64,000 nucleotides of DNA from Leptolyngbya sp. KIOST-1. Its GTDB lineage: Bacteria; Cyanobacteriota; Cyanobacteriia; Phormidesmidales; Phormidesmidaceae. The translations under genes were made by a program, and so were the position numbers. The first letter of the stretch is position 1; the number at the start of each line of letters is the position of its first letter. The stretch is from positions 930,001-994,000 of the forward strand of contig NZ_JQFA01000004.1 in the NCBI RefSeq assembly GCF_000763385.1. The letters are read 5' to 3'. The notes below the pieces were generated by a model that made no database searches, was not told the DNA's origin, and worked only from the letters and a program-made list of their open reading frames with translations. Shown here piece by piece: positions 41,303 to 50,487 of the stretch.

Positions 41303-42852
41303 ATCCCTTTGTGATTAGTCCCCAGGAAGCCCAGGCCATTCAAGAAGATGAGGTGCAGCTGGTCATGGCCCTGACCCAGGTGAGTCAGCGGCTAGCGTTG
41401 ACCTTCCAGCAGTCGCCACCACTGCCCCGAGCGGGTCAGGATGACCTGCGAATTCAGCTGGGTCAGCGGGTGATTTATGGGCAACTGGCCGATGGCACTG
41501 TTCGGCGAGAGCTGAACCCCAACAGCCTGAAGGTGATTCTCGATGCCATTCAGCAGCCGGTCACCCCAGGGGTTGATCCGGATGCGTATCGGGGCAAGGT
41601 TCCGGCGATTGAGATCCGCGATCGCGGGACAGTGCTTTTCCGTGAAGAGCGGGACGGTGCCATTACCGTCAACCAGATCCAGATGCAGATCGGGGAGACT
41701 ACAGAGAAAGTCAAGCCTGCCGTTCTCAGCCCAAATCTGAATGACCGCAACGGGAAAACCCCTGAGGCTCCATCGCTAGATTTGACGGTTACCCCAGAGG
41801 TTGTGGCTCAGGTTGACCCAGAAGTTGTGGCTCAGATCGCAGCCCGGCTGATCAATCCTCTCAACGAGGCCCAGCCCATTTATGATGCCGTAGCCGTTGG
41901 TGACTACCACATCAAACAGAGTGGTCACCATCTGAGCATCAGTCGGGATAATCAGGTGCTTTTGGTGGTTCGTGACGGGGCCGTCGTGTCCAACCAGTTG
42001 CAGGACACTGATCGGGCCGCATTCCTGGAGTTGGAGACTCGGCTCTCTCCAGCCGTTGCAACAGAGGCAGCTCAGCCAGAACTATCCCGCAATGGTTCAA
42101 CCCCACCCGCGATCGCTGTACTGAATCGGGAAGTGGAGCGATCGGACAATAGTCCGACCAAGACTCTGCTGAAGGCGACGACGGAGAACTGGCAACGACC
42201 AACGCTGGATATTCGCATCACTCAGTGGCTCAGTCAACACCTGGAAAACCGGCGCAATCAGGAAATGGCGCGGGCGGTGGTGGAGCTATTTCAGCGGGGC
42301 CACGAACGCACCGGAGAAAGCCTCTATCAAATCGGGGACTATAACCTCAGCCACAAAGCCGGTGGTAACTACAGTCTGCGAGACCAGCGGGGAGAGCTGA
42401 TGCAGGTGCGGGTGACAAGACCTGCGGGGCTAAGCCGGAGCATTGAGGTGGTATCGGTAGCCGAGCGAGCCAGCGATTTTCAACGGCAAGAGTTGCAAAA
42501 CTTGCGCCACAACCGGGCGGCTATGCCCCAGGGCAAGCTGGACGTGGAAGCGGTCTATGCGGCCCGCACCCGCCGGGTTGAGCATACCGTGCGGAACTTC
42601 CTCCAGAGCCACGTCTACGCCAATACCTGGAATAAGGAAGGGGGCCAGTTCAAGCTCGAAGTAGGCACCGACGACCTGCTGCGCATTACCGATAAGTGGG
42701 GGCGCGGGGTGGTGTTTGAACGCCACCACAGCAACGTCGTCTCACGGCTGAACCAGCAAGATTTGCTTCACTTTGAGCGGCTAGAGCAGCGGATGCAGCT
42801 GGTTCAACAGCAGACCCATCGTCAGCCCAAGGCCCAGATGGAGCTGGGCTAA
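41299..42852 (+). CDS. hypothetical protein with repeated ~45-residue beta-rich unit
   Basis: A 517-aa soluble protein of the transfer operon. At least three related units are visible, each running strands then a helix: YHIKQSGHHLSISRDNQVLL (~residue 197), YNLSHKAGGNYSLRDQRGEL (~350) and FKLEVGTDDLLRITDKWGRG (~451), each followed by a helix such as LQDTDRAAFLELETRL or LNQQDLLHFERLEQRM. Helical linkers join them. I do not recognise the family. It is not an evident relaxase: I see no HUH or three-His motif. A DNA- or relaxosome-binding accessory is conceivable. Confidence 0.65.
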   Translation: MNPFVISPQEAQAIQEDEVQLVMALTQVSQRLALTFQQSPPLPRAGQDDLRIQLGQRVIYGQLADGTVRRELNPNSLKVILDAIQQPVTPGVDPDAYRGKVPAIEIRDRGTVLFREERDGAITVNQIQMQIGETTEKVKPAVLSPNLNDRNGKTPEAPSLDLTVTPEVVAQVDPEVVAQIAARLINPLNEAQPIYDAVAVGDYHIKQSGHHLSISRDNQVLLVVRDGAVVSNQLQDTDRAAFLELETRLSPAVATEAAQPELSRNGSTPPAIAVLNREVERSDNSPTKTLLKATTENWQRPTLDIRITQWLSQHLENRRNQEMARAVVELFQRGHERTGESLYQIGDYNLSHKAGGNYSLRDQRGELMQVRVTRPAGLSRSIEVVSVAERASDFQRQELQNLRHNRAAMPQGKLDVEAVYAARTRRVEHTVRNFLQSHVYANTWNKEGGQFKLEVGTDDLLRITDKWGRGVVFERHHSNVVSRLNQQDLLHFERLEQRMQLVQQQTHRQPKAQMELG

Positions 42853-42917
42853 ATCATCACCGCAATCAGGGATTCTCCGGCATCTACCTCGACTGCTCAT
42901 TCCCGGAGACCAACACC

Positions 42918-45900
42918 ATGGGCCATCCTCAGCTGGCTGAGGCCTATGCGTCCCACTTCCTATCGGGTCAGGGCTTTGGCTCTATTGTCGAAGCTCGACG
43001 GTTTGCGGCGGCGGTGCTTGGGGAATCCGTACCGCCGGGGACAGCGCTAGCCAAGACGGTGGATGAATCCATTGAGGCTGCTGTAGTGCGGGCCGGAAAA
43101 CAGGTGGTGGCGGGTTCTCAGTTCACCCATGAGGCCTATGACTACCTGGTGGAACTGCTCCAGCGACAGCCTAATTTGAGCGTGCGGTCATCCACCTCAG
43201 TGCTGCAACAGGCCTACAGTACGCCAATTCCCATCGCTTATCTGGCGTCGGTTTTAGGTGGCATCAACGCTGACACGACAGTCTATGAGCCTACGGCAGG
43301 GAATGGAGCGCTACTGATTGGGGCCAACCCAGAGAACGTAATCGCCAATGAACTGAATCCAGATCGCTGGGCTGAACTCCAAACCCGTGGCTTTAGCCAG
43401 CTCACCCAGGCCGATGCCTTGACTTACAAGCCTGAAACCCAGGTGGATGTGGTCATCTGCAACCCTCCCTTTGGGGTGGTGAAAGACGAGCAGCGCCATA
43501 CCCGCCGATTTCCCATTGCTGACACCTGGACAACCCAGATCGACCAGGTGATCGCCCTGAAGGCATTGACGGTGATGAGGGAGGGTGGTCGAGCAGTACT
43601 GATTTTAGGAGGTAAGCAAGGTCGTGAAGACGAACACCGCTCTGAGCGCTACAACAGCCGTGAGAGTCGTGCCTTTTACTATCTGCTTTATGCGAATTAC
43701 CGGGTCACCCAGCACCTATCTATCTGGGGTGACCTGTACCGCAAGCAGGGCGCTGGGTTTCCTATCGACGTGATTGTGATTGAGGGGCGGGGTAAATCAA
43801 GTCGCCCCCTGCCTGCCGCTGAGGTGCCGACCATCTACACATCGTTTACCGAATTAAAGGAGCTACTCCCAAATGAACCTACCCACTATGCCCGTTTCTC
43901 CCTGGACGTATCCGTTCATGACCAGCCAGTATCCCAGCTTTCCCAACCTCTGGACGTTGGAGGGGCTGGGAACGCTATTCATCGTCAAGGTGCCTCCCGA
44001 ACTGGAGCAGCTGAGCGAAGCCACTTACCTGCAGCTGATGCAAACTCGGCTGGACAGAATGATTCAGGCCTCCGTCTCGGAAACCTCTCAGATCGAGACG
44101 CAGCAACAGTTGGCGAGCACCCTCAGCGAATTGGATCCGGTTCAACACACGCCGATATTGGAGCCGGACGACGACCCGGAGTTCGCCCTGGAGTATTGGC
44201 GGCAGCAGTGGGCGGAGACCTTGATTCGGAGCAACTGGCGGTTTCAGGAACGATTACGCCACTACGGGGGGAGCTTCCCGGTAACGCCCGTAACCCCCAG
44301 CTATCCGGACTATCTGGACTGGATCAGCCTGCACGACGAGACCACGTTAGAGGCGTGGCTGGCGGAACTAAGCCTGTAGCCCTTCACCCGGAAATTACCA
44401 TGAATACTCCTCTTTCAACCGGCGAGGCTGTGGCTGCGTCGGCAGACACTTACGATGTCCAGCCCCGGCAGGTAGCCTACGTGCCCAAGAGCAAAGGCTT
44501 TTCGACCCAAACTCTGATTCCCTTCAACATGGCCAGTGCCGCTCAACAGGCGCTGGAGCGATTTGAGCAGCAGCACGGCAACATTGATGAGTACCTGGCT
44601 ACCCGCCTGGGCTATGGTTCTGTTTCTGAACTCCACGGCTACTTCAGCGCGGAGCAGGTGGATGCTTCGGCCCTAGCGATTAGCAATATCGAGCGGGGGG
44701 CGGGCTTTATTACCGGCGACCAGACCGGCATTGGCAAGGGCCGCATCTGTGCCAGCATTATGCGCTACGCCCAGCAGCAGGGGAAGATTGCCCTGTTTAT
44801 CACCAAGGATAAGCCGCTCTACGCGGACATGATGCGGGATGTGGGTGATATCGGGATGCAGCGGTTTTCGCCCTTCATCACCGATAGCGGTACTGAGATT
44901 CCGCTGGCCAATGGCGCGGCACTGAAGACCGCTGGGGCGGCCAAGCAACAGGCGGAAATGCAGGCAATGATTCAGCGGGGGAATCTGGGCCGCTACAGTG
45001 CCGTGTTTACCACCTACAGCCAGCTTCAGACCGTGGGGAAGAAGGAACCGCTGCGGCGCACATTCCTGAGGCGGATGGCTCCTAATGCCATTTTGATCCT
45101 CGATGAGGCTCACCAGGCGGGAGGCAGTAAAGGGGGATGGAAAGAAGCGGGGCTACCGGATCGGGCGGATTTTGTCCGCGAGTTGATCGACCTGTCCTCG
45201 GGGGTGTTTTATTCCTCGGCCACCTATGCCAAACGGGCCGATGTGATGGACTTGTATGCTCGGCGCACCGACCTGCGGTTGGGCGTCAGCAGCATGACGG
45301 CGCTGGAGAATATCTTGACCCGTGGTGGGGTGCCGCTTCAGCAGATTGTCGCTAGCAAGTTTGTGGCCTCGGGTCAGATGCTACGGCGGGAGCGCTCCTA
45401 TGAGGGCATCTCGTTTCAGGCCAAGACCGTGCCGGTGGATCGGGTGGTGGCCGATGACTTCTCGGCGGCGATGCGGGCGATTAAGGATTTTGACCGAGCT
45501 AAGCAGAAGGCGGTGAAGGCGATTGGTAATGAGGCGAAGGCGGAGGCAAAAGCCCTGGGTGAAGATGGGGCGATTGGCGAGGTGGGAGCCAGGAGCACCA
45601 ACTTCACCTCGTTAATGCACAACTGCATTGAGCAGGGTCTGCTGGCCCAAAAGGCGGATGCTACGGTGCAGGAGGCGATCTCGGCCCTTCAGCGGGACGA
45701 AAAGCCAGTGATTACGGTGGCCAACACCATGGGCAGCTTCATCGAGGACTACGCGGAGTCCCAAGATTTGAGCCCAGGAGATGGGATGAACTTGTCATTT
45801 GGGGATCTGCTGGAGCGGTATCTGGAGCGATCTAGAGACGTGGTGGTGACCGACTACCGGGGTCACTCCACTCGGCTGCGACTCAGCGATGACCAACTGG

Positions 45901-48900
45901 GCGGCGATGCCGTTCTGGCCTATGAGGAAGCCCTGGACTGTATTCGCGAGTCCGACTTCAGCAGCATTCCTATCAGCCCGATTGACTACATTGAGCAGCA
46001 GTTAGAACGATCGGGCTACCGGGTTACTGAAGTTACCGGGCGGAAGTCGGGCATTGAATATGGATCCGATGGCACCATGGCCTACAAAGTGCGGTTGGGG
46101 GAGGAAACCACGGCCAAGGGCAAGATTGATGCGGTGGCCCGGTTCAATGCGGGGGATGCGGATGTCATTCTGCTGAACTGCTCGGGCTCGACCGGGATTT
46201 CGCTCCATGCCTCGGAGAAATTTGCTGACCAGCGGCCTCGACACATGATTGTGGCTCAGGCGGAGCGGGACATCAATGTGTTCATGCAGATGCTAGGCCG
46301 GGTGCATCGCACCGGACAGGTGGCCTTGCCGAACTACACCTTATTGATGGGGGATCTCCCGGCTGAAAAGCGACCGGGGGCAATCCTCTGTCGCAAGATG
46401 GCGAGTCTGAATGCCAACACGACGGCGGCACGGGAGACCGATATTTCCCTCAACACTGTGGTGGATTTTATGAACCCCTACGGCGAGCAGGTGGTGACGG
46501 AGTTGTTGGCGGATGACCCGGAGCTAAATGCCAAGCTAGATTTCCCCGCTGCCCAGGGGGATAGCGGGGCTTCAGATATTGCCTTGATTAAGAAGGTGAC
46601 CGGGCGAATTCCCTTGCTACCCATTGCAGAACAAGAAGCGGTTTACAGCCTCATTGAGTCGGAGTACTGCGACCTGGTGGATCAGGCCAGAGCGATGGGG
46701 GAAAACATTCTGGAAGCGGATCAGCTGGATTTGGAGGCCAGGCCCCTGGCGCGGATGGAGGTGATGGCCGATGACAGCGAGACGACCAGCGAGTTCACCG
46801 GGCCGGTGTATCTGGAGCTGGTGGAGGCCAAAAGTGAGAGTAAGCCCTTGACTCAGCTTCAGGCGATCAATGCGGTGCGGGAGTCGGTGGGGTTGGCGGA
46901 GGTGACGTTGGTGGAGGCCCACGACGTTGATGCTTTGGCCATGCAAGCACGACAGCAGGTGACAGCGACAATTACCCAGTTAGGGGCAGAAACAGCTCGG
47001 TATCGACAGGCGGCGATCGCCCAAAAGCAAGACAGCAAGGCGATTGAAAAACTCAGCGATCGCATCGAACAGCAGTTGATGCATGTCTCCAGCATCCTGG
47101 AAACTTTCGTACCGGGGACACCGCTGCGGTTGGTGACACCGGCCAGCAAAACCATTCTCTATGGCGTGGTGGCGGGGGCGGATGCCAAAAAGCGATCCGG
47201 AAGTCCAGCGGCACCCAATTGCTGGAAGCTTAGAATTCTTGTCGCAGATTCGGCGCGGCAGATTACGGTGCCCTTGTCAAAGTTCAACACGGGGCGGGCG
47301 GGGGCGATCGATGCCACGGTTCAAGCCGAAGACTGGTTTGGCAATAGCGTCTACTCGCTGTTCGATAGGCAGCAGGAGGCGGGTCGGGTCAATCGGCAAA
47401 TCTTTACCGGCAATCTGATCAAGGCCTTTGAGAAATACTCCAACGGCAAGTTGGTGAACTACACCGACTACCGGGGTGAGGTATGCCAGGGGCTGATCAT
47501 GCCCAAGGGCTTTGATATTGAATCGGAGCTGACGAAGGAGCCGGTGGCCTTTAAGGAGCCCCAGCAGGTGTTCCGGTTCATCACAGAATTGACTAACCGA
47601 CAGGGGACGGTGAAGACTCTGGATGAGCTGTTGCTGCTGAAGCCCCAGCAGGCAGGGGAGGGGTTCGTCCTGCAAGCGCCCAAATCTAAGGAGTCGGGTG
47701 GGCGGTACTACCTGGATGAAGCGTTGATTGCGGCGGCGGGGTCGGATTTTTATTCGGTGGCCGATCGCATGGAAGTCGTCATTCCCCCAGAACGACTGGA
47801 GCGGGTGCTGGGAGTGGTAATGCAGCAACGGAACTACACGCTAGCGGCGTTTGAGTTTAAGGAGGTGGCGCGGCAGTTGATGGGGGTGTCACTGCCCACG
47901 CTGGAAAAGGTGGAGATCCAGGAGGTAAAGCCCCCTGTTGTTTCTCAGCCGGTTGCGCCTGCGATCGCAAATCAACTCAGGTCAGAACCATCGGTAGAAA
48001 TACCCGTGGCTGAAGCTCCAGTGACCCCAGTTGTTCCCAATCTGCCCCCAGTGGGCCAGCTGGAGAAGCGAATTCTTCGCTTTTTGAGGAATGCGGGGAT
48101 TGAGCAGGAGGTCATGACGTCCCAGGAGTTTCACTTACGGATCGAGAATGAGCCCTTCATTCCGCTGGTGGTGGAGCGGCAGGGGGATGAGCTGTATCTG
48201 ACCCACTACCTGACCCAGAACGGGGATATGTTCATCGACTCGGAGATGGTGTTTCGGGTGCGGGGTGCGGGGCAGATCGAGTTTAAGGAGACGGCGGTAC
48301 AGAGTTTGCGGGGTGGGGAGTCGCGGATTCCAGACCGTGCCTTCGCCCAGATTTTCTCCAAGAACATCGTGCAGCAGGGGTTTGCGGAAGCCGCCCAGCT
48401 TCAGGTACAGGCGAAGCCTGAAGTGGAGGGAGTGACCCCGCAGGAGCCAGAGGATGAGCGATCGCAGATGCCCAGCGACTTGCGGCAGTATCTGGCGGTA
48501 AAAGAGCAGTATCCCGATGCGATCGTGCTGGTGCAGTCGCCAGATCAGCGGTTCTATGAGGCGTTCTTTCAAGGGGCTCGGCCTTTGATCGAGCATCTGG
48601 AGATGATTGGCACCAGCATGGAGTCTGGGGTGAAGGAACTCGGACGAGTACGAGTGGCAGGGTTCCCGGTGCAGAGTTTGCACAAGTACTTGGATAGGCT
48701 GCCCCAACACGGGGAGGTGGTGATTGCGGAGGGGGAGGGTGCGATTGCTGTACATCCCCATCAACCGCCAGCCCTTACTGTGGAAAAACCAACGCAGCCT
48801 GAACTCGAAGCTGTGGTTACTGCTCCAGCCACTGAAGAGCCGGAGTTTCAGGTGCAGAGCTTGTTTGATGTGGAGCCGTTTCGGACAGGGCACCCCACTG

Positions 48901-50192
48901 GCCAAGGGCCGCGATCTGGCTCCGATCCGCTGTGGCAGCAGGAGCCAGCGACGGCGGTGCCCGCGCATGAATCATTACCTCAAAATCCACCCCAGCCCAA
49001 ACCCCTGAAGCCTGCCCAAGGGCCAACGCTGCAAGAAGTTGCCGATGAGGTGCGGGGGGCGGATTTAGAGGATGTGGCGGCGCATTTGGGGCTGGAATGC
49101 GATCGCCACGACAAGCACAAATGGCGCAATGGCGACCACATCATCAGCATCAGCGGGCCACTGTTTATGGACTGGCTGGCCGATGCCGGGGGGCGGGGTG
49201 CCATTGACTTGGTGATGCAGGTGCAGGGGGTAGAGTTTAAGGAAGCGGTGGAGTGGTTGTCAGGACGAGATTTGTCCCAGCGTCCTGCGCAAGTAGCGAC
49301 CTATGCCCAAACTCAAGACCGAGGACCCCGGATGTTGGAGGTGCCCACCGCGAACGAACATCGCTGGGCGGGGGTGCGTGAGTATCTGGTGGAAGCCCGC
49401 AAGCTACCAGCGGTGCTGGTGGATCGTCTCAATGAACGGGGTTTGATTTTTGCCGATGACCATCAAAATGCCGTATTTTTGCGCCACCAGTTGCAGGCTC
49501 AAACGTGGAGTCGGGGTGAGGTAATTGGGGCCAGTTTGAGAGGCACGTGGGGCGAGGAGAACCATTTCCATGGGTTAGCGCCAGGCTCGGCTAGAGACCA
49601 GGGATGGTTTTGGATTGGCACAGGGCAGGGGCCGGTGAACCGGGTGCTGCTGGTGGAGTCGCCGATTGATGCGATGTCGCTGGCGGTGCTGGATCGGGCA
49701 CAGCGGGGGCCGGAGGGGGTGTCAATTTACCTCTCGACGGACGGTTCTGGAGGGGTACCAACTGAAGCGTTGAAGACGGTGCTGCGGAGTGGAGGGCTGG
49801 TGGCGGCGGCTTTTGATGCGGATGTGGCAGGGGAGACCATGGCCTGGCGGGTGGCGCAGCAGGTGCCGGGGATAGAGCGGTTGACGCCGAACCAGGGGAA
49901 GGACTGGAATGAGGTGTTGGTCAATCCGGAGGGGTGCGGCAATGGGTGGCAGCAAAGTCACCCGGAATTGGGGCAACTCTGGCGATGGCATGGGGCAGCA
50001 ACTGTTCTGGGGAGACCCGAGGGATATTCGAGCCGAATTACAGAGGTCGCCAGGGAAGTAGTTAAGGGACAGACTTTGTCCGAGAAGGCTCAAGCGGCTA
50101 TGGCAAGAGATGTAAGTGAGGCATCAAACAGCCTTGTTTCTGCCCGTTCTCAGGGTTCAAAAAAGTCAACTCGGTGTGAACTAGACAGATGA
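42918..50192 (+). CDS. very large composite frame: N6-methyltransferase, strawberry-notch helicase, TOPRIM domain
   Basis: A 2424-codon frame. Residues ~90-330 are an N6-adenine-type methyltransferase: VYEPTAGNGALLIG (122-135) and NPPFG (182-186). From an internal ATG at 44400 the frame encodes a strawberry-notch/SF2 helicase: FITGDQTGIGKGRICAS, box II DEAH, SSATYAKRADVMDLY and MLGRVHRTGQ. The end has a CHC2/primase-like segment (FMDWLADAGGRGAIDLVM) and a TOPRIM domain (LLVESPIDAM, FDADVAGE). This is the make-up of 'polyvalent' antirestriction proteins such as phage P1 DarB, injected with DNA. Codons ~345-490 of this frame do not look translated (see the overlapping gene), so two separate proteins, methyltransferase and a 1930-aa helicase-TOPRIM, are plausible. 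Confidence 0.8.
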   Translation: MGHPQLAEAYASHFLSGQGFGSIVEARRFAAAVLGESVPPGTALAKTVDESIEAAVVRAGKQVVAGSQFTHEAYDYLVELLQRQPNLSVRSSTSVLQQAYSTPIPIAYLASVLGGINADTTVYEPTAGNGALLIGANPENVIANELNPDRWAELQTRGFSQLTQADALTYKPETQVDVVICNPPFGVVKDEQRHTRRFPIADTWTTQIDQVIALKALTVMREGGRAVLILGGKQGREDEHRSERYNSRESRAFYYLLYANYRVTQHLSIWGDLYRKQGAGFPIDVIVIEGRGKSSRPLPAAEVPTIYTSFTELKELLPNEPTHYARFSLDVSVHDQPVSQLSQPLDVGGAGNAIHRQGASRTGAAERSHLPAADANSAGQNDSGLRLGNLSDRDAATVGEHPQRIGSGSTHADIGAGRRPGVRPGVLAAAVGGDLDSEQLAVSGTITPLRGELPGNARNPQLSGLSGLDQPARRDHVRGVAGGTKPVALHPEITMNTPLSTGEAVAASADTYDVQPRQVAYVPKSKGFSTQTLIPFNMASAAQQALERFEQQHGNIDEYLATRLGYGSVSELHGYFSAEQVDASALAISNIERGAGFITGDQTGIGKGRICASIMRYAQQQGKIALFITKDKPLYADMMRDVGDIGMQRFSPFITDSGTEIPLANGAALKTAGAAKQQAEMQAMIQRGNLGRYSAVFTTYSQLQTVGKKEPLRRTFLRRMAPNAILILDEAHQAGGSKGGWKEAGLPDRADFVRELIDLSSGVFYSSATYAKRADVMDLYARRTDLRLGVSSMTALENILTRGGVPLQQIVASKFVASGQMLRRERSYEGISFQAKTVPVDRVVADDFSAAMRAIKDFDRAKQKAVKAIGNEAKAEAKALGEDGAIGEVGARSTNFTSLMHNCIEQGLLAQKADATVQEAISALQRDEKPVITVANTMGSFIEDYAESQDLSPGDGMNLSFGDLLERYLERSRDVVVTDYRGHSTRLRLSDDQLGGDAVLAYEEALDCIRESDFSSIPISPIDYIEQQLERSGYRVTEVTGRKSGIEYGSDGTMAYKVRLGEETTAKGKIDAVARFNAGDADVILLNCSGSTGISLHASEKFADQRPRHMIVAQAERDINVFMQMLGRVHRTGQVALPNYTLLMGDLPAEKRPGAILCRKMASLNANTTAARETDISLNTVVDFMNPYGEQVVTELLADDPELNAKLDFPAAQGDSGASDIALIKKVTGRIPLLPIAEQEAVYSLIESEYCDLVDQARAMGENILEADQLDLEARPLARMEVMADDSETTSEFTGPVYLELVEAKSESKPLTQLQAINAVRESVGLAEVTLVEAHDVDALAMQARQQVTATITQLGAETARYRQAAIAQKQDSKAIEKLSDRIEQQLMHVSSILETFVPGTPLRLVTPASKTILYGVVAGADAKKRSGSPAAPNCWKLRILVADSARQITVPLSKFNTGRAGAIDATVQAEDWFGNSVYSLFDRQQEAGRVNRQIFTGNLIKAFEKYSNGKLVNYTDYRGEVCQGLIMPKGFDIESELTKEPVAFKEPQQVFRFITELTNRQGTVKTLDELLLLKPQQAGEGFVLQAPKSKESGGRYYLDEALIAAAGSDFYSVADRMEVVIPPERLERVLGVVMQQRNYTLAAFEFKEVARQLMGVSLPTLEKVEIQEVKPPVVSQPVAPAIANQLRSEPSVEIPVAEAPVTPVVPNLPPVGQLEKRILRFLRNAGIEQEVMTSQEFHLRIENEPFIPLVVERQGDELYLTHYLTQNGDMFIDSEMVFRVRGAGQIEFKETAVQSLRGGESRIPDRAFAQIFSKNIVQQGFAEAAQLQVQAKPEVEGVTPQEPEDERSQMPSDLRQYLAVKEQYPDAIVLVQSPDQRFYEAFFQGARPLIEHLEMIGTSMESGVKELGRVRVAGFPVQSLHKYLDRLPQHGEVVIAEGEGAIAVHPHQPPALTVEKPTQPELEAVVTAPATEEPEFQVQSLFDVEPFRTGHPTGQGPRSGSDPLWQQEPATAVPAHESLPQNPPQPKPLKPAQGPTLQEVADEVRGADLEDVAAHLGLECDRHDKHKWRNGDHIISISGPLFMDWLADAGGRGAIDLVMQVQGVEFKEAVEWLSGRDLSQRPAQVATYAQTQDRGPRMLEVPTANEHRWAGVREYLVEARKLPAVLVDRLNERGLIFADDHQNAVFLRHQLQAQTWSRGEVIGASLRGTWGEENHFHGLAPGSARDQGWFWIGTGQGPVNRVLLVESPIDAMSLAVLDRAQRGPEGVSIYLSTDGSGGVPTEALKTVLRSGGLVAAAFDADVAGETMAWRVAQQVPGIERLTPNQGKDWNEVLVNPEGCGNGWQQSHPELGQLWRWHGAATVLGRPEGYSSRITEVAREVVKGQTLSEKAQAAMARDVSEASNSLVSARSQGSKKSTRCELDR
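43873..44379 (+). CDS. overlapping gene inside the giant frame, hypothetical protein
   Basis: A 168-aa frame, +1 relative to the giant frame, that reads as a normal protein (LEGLGTLFIVKVPPELEQL, DPEFALEYWRQQWAETLI, YPDYLDWISLHDETTLEAWL). In the stretch 43981-44040, 16 of 20 codons in this frame end in G or C against 5 of 19 in the giant frame, matching the codon habit of the operon. The giant frame here gives Gly/Arg/Ala-rich nonsense. The ATG at 43873 or the one at 43918 could be the start. Its stop lies 20 bp before the ATG at 44400. Function unknown. Confidence 0.72.
   Translation: MNLPTMPVSPWTYPFMTSQYPSFPNLWTLEGLGTLFIVKVPPELEQLSEATYLQLMQTRLDRMIQASVSETSQIETQQQLASTLSELDPVQHTPILEPDDDPEFALEYWRQQWAETLIRSNWRFQERLRHYGGSFPVTPVTPSYPDYLDWISLHDETTLEAWLAELSL
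44400..44402 (+). other. probable independent start of the helicase-TOPRIM protein
   Basis: ATG in the giant frame (MNTPLSTGEAVAASAD), 20 bp after the stop of the overlapping 168-aa gene, with GGAA about 7 nt upstream. Protein-like sequence and G/C-ending codons resume in this frame from here. Starting here gives a 1930-aa protein with Walker A near residue 106 and DEAH at 235-238. Confidence 0.55.
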
Positions 50193-50204
50193 ACTTAGGA
50201 AAAA

Positions 50205-50415
50205 CTAGGTATTCACATGGGCTGCTTTGGGCAACTGAATGGTAAAACAGCTCCCTTGGCCGACGTCGCTGTTGACTTGAATAGTGCCGCTGTGGGCATA
50301 GGCGATCGCATGCGCAGTAGCTACCCATAATCCCGTTCCCTCAGTCTTGCGGGAGCGATCGCTGGTTTATGCCCCAGCCCAAACAGGCGGAACTGGAAGC
50401 GACGTTTTCCAGTAA
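50205..50415 (-). pseudogene. remnant of a histidine kinase C-terminus
   Basis: The minus strand encodes SDRSRKTEGTGLWVATAHAI then GTIQVNSDVGQGSCFTIQLP and a stop at 50205. This is the G2 box and last strands of a histidine-kinase ATPase domain (normally GTGLG, here GTGLW). One base upstream of this the frame is closed by TAA, and the preceding piece (FRLFGLGHK) continues only after a frameshift. The rest of the kinase is absent. It marks the junction between the transfer operon and the copper island. Confidence 0.65.
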
Positions 50416-50487
50416 TGGCTCACCGCAATCTACGGCAACTTACCGCTAGTGCTTGCTTTGACCACCGTGCATCCAATCATGGAGTGA

